A stretch of 8,385 bases of DNA from JAFDVL01 sp043736395 (lineage in GTDB: Bacteria > Acidobacteriota > Blastocatellia > RBC074), in assembly GCA_043736395.1 (NCBI GenBank), contig JAYTCQ010000391.1, forward strand, positions 1 to 8,385. The letters run 5' to 3'. The notes below the pieces were generated by a model, which ran no database searches, was not told where the DNA came from, and saw nothing but the letters and a program-made list of their open reading frames with translations. This document shows, piece after piece, positions 5,670 through 8,385 of the stretch. Made by a program: the position numbers and the translations under genes. Positions within the stretch are counted from its first letter, which is position 1. Each line of letters opens with the position of its first letter.

Positions 5670-6098
5670 ATGCTCCGAAGCATTACTTCTACCAATTTCA
5701 AAAACTGGACGCCCGTCCCGCTTCGGGCGGCACTCGGCTTAATCTTTCTCGCACACGGAATTCAAAAAGTATTCGGAGGCTTCGGCGGTCGCGGATTGCG
5801 AGCGTTCATGTATGCTGATCCGCCTTTTCACTGGATGTGGCCTGGCCCGATCTGGATGGGCGCGGCAGCCTTTGCTGAATTAATCGGCGGCGTGATGGTC
5901 TTCATCGGATTATTCACAAGAGTGGGAGCTTCCGCCATTTCCATGGTGATGCTCACGGCTTTATTTGGTGTGCATTGGGGAAATTTCTTCGCTCAGGATC
6001 GTGGCATCGAATTCCCGTTTGCCTTGCTTTGTATGGCAATTGCTTTAATTCACACAGGCGGCGGACGGTTTTCCGTTGATGCCCATTTACGGTTGTAA
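5670..6098 (+). CDS. DoxX family membrane protein
   Basis: 142 residues with four hydrophobic segments (about 16-35, 61-82, 84-102 and 113-129), the usual DoxX length and topology. The first segment carries the family pattern LRAALGLIFLAHGIQKVFGG, with the conserved Arg, HG and Lys, and the second has AELIGG. DoxX proteins sit in the inner membrane; members have been tied to redox and thiol stress or to quinone-linked complexes, but most, like this one, have no defined substrate. I chose the ATG at 5670 because GAGG at 5657-5660 is nine bases upstream. A TTG two codons earlier (5664) is in frame but poorly spaced. The gene stands alone after an operator-like region and is followed by a hairpin. 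Confidence 0.92.
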   Translation: MLRSITSTNFKNWTPVPLRAALGLIFLAHGIQKVFGGFGGRGLRAFMYADPPFHWMWPGPIWMGAAAFAELIGGVMVFIGLFTRVGASAISMVMLTALFGVHWGNFFAQDRGIEFPFALLCMAIALIHTGGGRFSVDAHLRL

Positions 6099-6105
6099 AA
6101 AGTAC

Positions 6106-6125
6106 GATAGGCGTCTCCGCCTGTC
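6106..6125. repeat. Short GC-rich hairpin after doxX
   Basis: GATAGGCG and CGCCTGTC form an 8-bp stem (one G-T pair) with a TCTC loop, eight bases after the doxX stop codon. A second weak pair, AGGC and GCCT, follows near 6140-6155. No U-run follows, so it may be a REP-like hairpin or transcript-end stabiliser rather than a standard terminator. Confidence 0.45.
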
Positions 6126-6171
6126 GAATTCTTAAAATCAGGCACGATGCCTAACTTCCCTTGAGGCTCTT

Positions 6172-6540
6172 ATGTCGAAGATGAAAATTTTATTAGTGGT
6201 GCTGGCAATTCCGGTGCTGATTGGTGCTATTTTTGCGGCTTACGTTTATGGCGCATTGCATCTCAACTATTCCAGTGGAGAGCGATCAGGATTTGTGCAG
6301 AAGCTCTCGAAAAAAGGCTGGGTTTGCAAAACCTGGGAAGGCGAAATGGCAATGGTTTCAATGCCAGGAACCGCGCCGGAAATTTTCAATTTCAGCGTCC
6401 GCGATGACGCCATTGCCGATAAAATTAACCGCAGTATGGGTAAGCGTGTAGCCTTAAGTTATGAACAACATAAAGGCGTCCCGACCACTTGTTTTGGTGA
6501 AACAGATTATTTTGTCGTAGATGTCAGACCAGTAGAATAA
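6172..6540 (+). CDS. Conserved membrane-anchored protein of unknown function
   Basis: 122 residues: a lysine-containing N-terminus, one hydrophobic segment (about 5-27) that looks like an anchor or uncleaved signal, and a soluble domain of about 95 residues expected outside the inner membrane. It shares the pattern YSSGERSGFVQKLSKKGW, CKTWEGEMAM, SMGKRVALSYEQH and PTTCFGETDYFVVDVR with a conserved family that I recall being named, without good reason, after 6-phosphogluconate dehydrogenase. No dehydrogenase fold or nucleotide motif is visible here. Cysteines C52 and C107 could pair in the periplasm. GAGG, five bases before the ATG, supports the start. It follows doxX on the same strand after 73 bases that include a hairpin, so co-transcription is possible but unproven. 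Confidence 0.82.
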   Translation: MSKMKILLVVLAIPVLIGAIFAAYVYGALHLNYSSGERSGFVQKLSKKGWVCKTWEGEMAMVSMPGTAPEIFNFSVRDDAIADKINRSMGKRVALSYEQHKGVPTTCFGETDYFVVDVRPVE

Positions 6541-6583
6541 TCCGCTAACACCCTTTAACTGCAAGACATTATTAAAAACTGTC

Positions 6584-6611
6584 ATTGCTCTTTTTTCAAA
6601 AATAGAGCAAT
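6584..6611 (+). terminator. AT-rich hairpin, possible terminator
   Basis: ATTGCTCT and AGAGCAAT form a perfect 8-bp stem, extended inside by a T-run facing an A-run. It lies 43 bases after the stop codon of the preceding gene. Only ATATTT follows, so its strength as a terminator is doubtful. Confidence 0.35.
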
Positions 6612-6679
6612 ATTTAGCAGGATTAAGGTAGAAATAACCCGTATTTTGATGTCGGAAGTATAGTAGAAAAGATACTTCT

Positions 6680-6698
6680 CGTCAGAATCTGGCTGACG
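6680..6698 (+). promoter_or_regulatory. Hairpin just before the start of the 300-residue gene
   Basis: CGTCAG and CTGACG pair perfectly around a 7-base loop. The last base of the stem is the first G of the only visible ribosome-binding element, GGA (6698-6700), eight bases before the ATG. The stem could limit translation initiation. Confidence 0.3.
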
Positions 6699-6708
6699 GA
6701 TAACTTTT

Positions 6709-7611
6709 ATGGAATCTACTAATATTCTGCTGGAAAAGGCGCTCGATTACACTGGATTATTTGCTCCAGCGGCGCTTGATATGAAGACCGCCGTAGCGAA
6801 TTACGCCAAGCATTTATCCGGTAACTCGGCTGATTATTTATCGCGTTTTGTTCTGCCGGTTTTTCGACTGCGCGAATTTGAAGAAGCCTCTGCGCCGTAC
6901 TTGCCCAAAGGAAATCCGGTATTTCCCTGGAAGCTGAGCGCGATCCCATCTCAAAATCTGCTCTCTGATCTGGAAGAAATTGTTGACTTCAATGTTTTTC
7001 ACGCCCGCGATGAAAGCGCAGGTGCCGTCGTCGTTGATACGATTGAATTGAAAACCGATTCCGTCGAAGCCATTCAACGCGCTTCTTACTTGATCCCGCG
7101 AACGTTAAGTACGTATTTTGAAATTCCGATCATCCAAGACCCCGCAGACCTGCTTGAAGCAATTCTCGGATTCGGTTACCGCGCCAAAGTTAGAACTGGT
7201 GGACTTAAAGCAGAAGAATTCCCTGAAGCAATTCATCTCGCCAGATTTCTATGTCATTGCGCCAAGAGCAGAATTCCGCTGAAAGCCTCGGCAGCCTTAC
7301 ATCACGCCCTGACCGGAAATTACAAATTAACTCTCACGCCCGCCAGCGCTTCAGGGAAAATGTACGGGTTCTTAAATGTCATGCTCGCCACCGTGTTAGC
7401 GAGATATGACGCCGACGAAAGCGAAGTTGCACAGTTGCTAGAAGAAACTTCGCCCACCGCCTTTGCCTTCGAAGAAACCGGAATCCAGTGGCGCAGAAAC
7501 AATCTGACAAATCATCAAATCAATATCGCACGCACGCAAGTAGCCATGGGATTCAGCTCCAGCTTATTCGAAGAACCGATGGCGGAGTTAAAGAAATTAA
7601 AACTGCGATAA
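6709..7611 (+). CDS. Conserved protein of unknown function (DYxGLFxPAALDM family)
   Basis: 300 residues, soluble, without a signal peptide or membrane segment. I recognise a widely conserved uncharacterised family from its landmarks: DYTGLFAPAALDM (13-25) near the N-terminus, AKVRTGG (159-165), LKASAALHH (191-199), GFLNV (220-224), and a C-terminal FSSSLFEEPMAELKKL (282-297). The alternating hydrophobic and polar strands, with conserved RTGG and K-A-x-x-G/A-LHH elements, are reminiscent of a barrel with a phosphate- or carboxylate-binding site, but this is an impression, not an assignment. No function should be transferred. The ATG at 6709 gives the family's usual N-terminus. It is followed nine bases later by a MITE-like element. 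Confidence 0.87.
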   Translation: MESTNILLEKALDYTGLFAPAALDMKTAVANYAKHLSGNSADYLSRFVLPVFRLREFEEASAPYLPKGNPVFPWKLSAIPSQNLLSDLEEIVDFNVFHARDESAGAVVVDTIELKTDSVEAIQRASYLIPRTLSTYFEIPIIQDPADLLEAILGFGYRAKVRTGGLKAEEFPEAIHLARFLCHCAKSRIPLKASAALHHALTGNYKLTLTPASASGKMYGFLNVMLATVLARYDADESEVAQLLEETSPTAFAFEETGIQWRRNNLTNHQINIARTQVAMGFSSSLFEEPMAELKKLKLR

Positions 7612-7620
7612 AATGAGTCC

Positions 7621-7841
7621 GTACCGCGACCGATAGGGAGCGCAGTCTCGGCAGAGAAGAAGTGAGGTGAGTTTTCATTTTCCATTGAAAATTTGTCATT
7701 TGTAATTTGTCATTGCGCAAGACACTGTCATCGGAATCACCCAATGAAAAATGGAAATTCAACAATCGCAAATGGAAAATACCGTAAAACTTTTCCGCTG
7801 TGTTTCGTTGCCAAGACTGCGCTCCCTACCGGTCGCGGTAC
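7621..7841. mobile_element. MITE-like non-coding element with 33-bp terminal inverted repeats
   Basis: Left end 7621-7653 begins GTACCGCGACCGATAGGGAG; right end 7809-7841 is its reverse complement with 31 of 33 bases matching. The 155-base interior is AT-rich and also structured: ATTTTCCATT (7677-7686) is inverted at 7771-7780, and AATTTGTCATT occurs twice (7690-7700 and 7704-7714). No believable protein is encoded; short frames across it are low-complexity translations. No clear target-site duplication flanks the ends. Ends of this GTACCGCG type look like an intergenic repeat family I associate with Blastocatellia. Transposition is inferred from form only; a REP-type dispersed palindrome is the alternative. 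Confidence 0.6.
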
Positions 7842-7856
7842 TGATCCAGTTACGTT

Positions 7857-8339
7857 ATGCAACCAACCATCAAAACCCTGACTCCCAAAAAATTAATCGG
7901 CAAAAAAATCACCATGTCCTTAGCCGACAACAAAGTCGTCAGCCTCTGGCAATCGTTTATGCCAAGACGCAAAGAAATAAACAACACGATTTCTACTGCC
8001 TTATATTCAATGCAGGTCTACGACGAATCATTTGACTTTACAAAGCCAACGCAGGAATTTGAAAAATGGGCGGCAATGGAAGTTACAACCTTCGACTCTA
8101 TCCCGGAGAGGATGGAACCTTTTGAGTTAGTCGGCGGGTTATACGCCGTATTTTTCTATAAAGGTTTAAGTACCGACAATTCTATCTTTCAGTATATCTT
8201 TGGCGAGTGGTTAGTAAGTTCAGAGTACTTATTAGATCACCGCCCTCACTTTGAAATCCTAGGCGACAAATATAAAAATAATGATCCAGATTCTGAAGAA
8301 GAAATTTGGATTCCAGTGAAGCCAAAAACAGTCAACTAG
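7857..8339 (+). CDS. GyrI-like (AraC effector-binding-type) small-molecule-binding protein
   Basis: 160 residues forming a single GyrI-like/SHS2-type ligand-binding domain with no DNA-binding domain. Recognisable landmarks are IKTLTPKKLIGKKITMSLADN at the start, LWQSFMPRRKEI (30-41), SMQVYD (51-56), EFEKWAAMEV (67-76), GGLYAVFFYKG (93-103), YIFGEWL (113-119), RPHFEILG (129-136) and SEEEIWIPVKP (146-156). The acidic residues before IWIPV correspond to the conserved glutamate that contacts ligand in this fold. Stand-alone members bind drugs or metabolites; some hydrolyse cyclopropanoid compounds. A specific role cannot be assigned. The start is the first ATG of the frame and gives a full-length domain, but there is no Shine-Dalgarno, and the MITE-like element ends only 16 bases upstream. 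Confidence 0.85.
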   Translation: MQPTIKTLTPKKLIGKKITMSLADNKVVSLWQSFMPRRKEINNTISTALYSMQVYDESFDFTKPTQEFEKWAAMEVTTFDSIPERMEPFELVGGLYAVFFYKGLSTDNSIFQYIFGEWLVSSEYLLDHRPHFEILGDKYKNNDPDSEEEIWIPVKPKTVN

Positions 8340-8385
8340 TAAGTGCCGCATCAAATCCAGATACGCCGTATGGCGCGGTACAGTA

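Noticed and set aside
6640..6670. TATAGT at about 6658 as promoter for the 300-residue gene
   Set aside because: No acceptable -35 box lies 16-18 bases upstream, and a single -10-like word in AT-rich DNA is weak evidence.
7690..7714. CRISPR-like repeat
   Set aside because: AATTTGTCATT occurs only twice at a 14-bp period, with no spacer-sized intervals and no cas gene.
7693..7881. Short plus-strand frames within the MITE-like element
   Set aside because: They translate repeat DNA (inverted ends and AATTTGTCATT units), have no initiation signals and resemble no protein family.

Overview
The window is a piece of chromosome of moderate to slightly low GC, read here as coming from an environmental Gram-negative-type bacterium. 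Acidobacteriota, class Blastocatellia, is my best guess. It rests on the zinc-ribbon membrane protein, the Tat-type sugar isomerase-like protein, the DYxGLF-type conserved protein and the GyrI-like protein, all of a style I associate with that group, and on the repeat-rich intergenic spaces. This is recognition by eye, not a marker-gene placement.

Layout. Bases 28-2154 (minus) encode a large siroheme/4Fe-4S sulfite (or nitrite) reductase with an extra helical C-terminal domain. Its leader (2155-2392) is the most interesting part of the window. It holds a good sigma70-like promoter, a 30-codon open reading frame with four cysteine codons (three consecutive UGU), a small hairpin, a strong U-tailed terminator just before the reductase, and a 9-bp alternative pairing between the reading frame and the terminator's 5' arm. 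Together these read as a cysteine-responsive transcription attenuator, which would make the enzyme an assimilatory sulfite reductase feeding cysteine synthesis. Upstream on the same strand (4356 to 2422) lies a compact three-gene set: a zinc-ribbon protein with two membrane segments, a degenerate GIY-YIG-fold protein, and a cytoplasmic leucine-rich-repeat protein with twelve 23-residue repeats. The last two overlap by 16 bases.

Next comes a long imperfect inverted repeat (4477-4568), then a putative exported TIM-barrel sugar isomerase/epimerase-like protein (minus). A divergent intergenic region with repeated operator-like sites follows. On the plus strand are a DoxX membrane protein, a one-helix membrane-anchored conserved protein, a 300-residue conserved protein of unknown function, a 221-bp MITE-like element with 33-bp terminal inverted repeats, and a stand-alone GyrI-like ligand-binding protein whose start codon sits 16 bases from the element's right end.

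The genes do not form one pathway. The clear functional units are the attenuator plus reductase and the zinc-ribbon/GIY-YIG/LRR set; the rest are single genes separated by hairpins and repeats. No tRNA, rRNA, CRISPR array, transposase gene or phage gene was seen.
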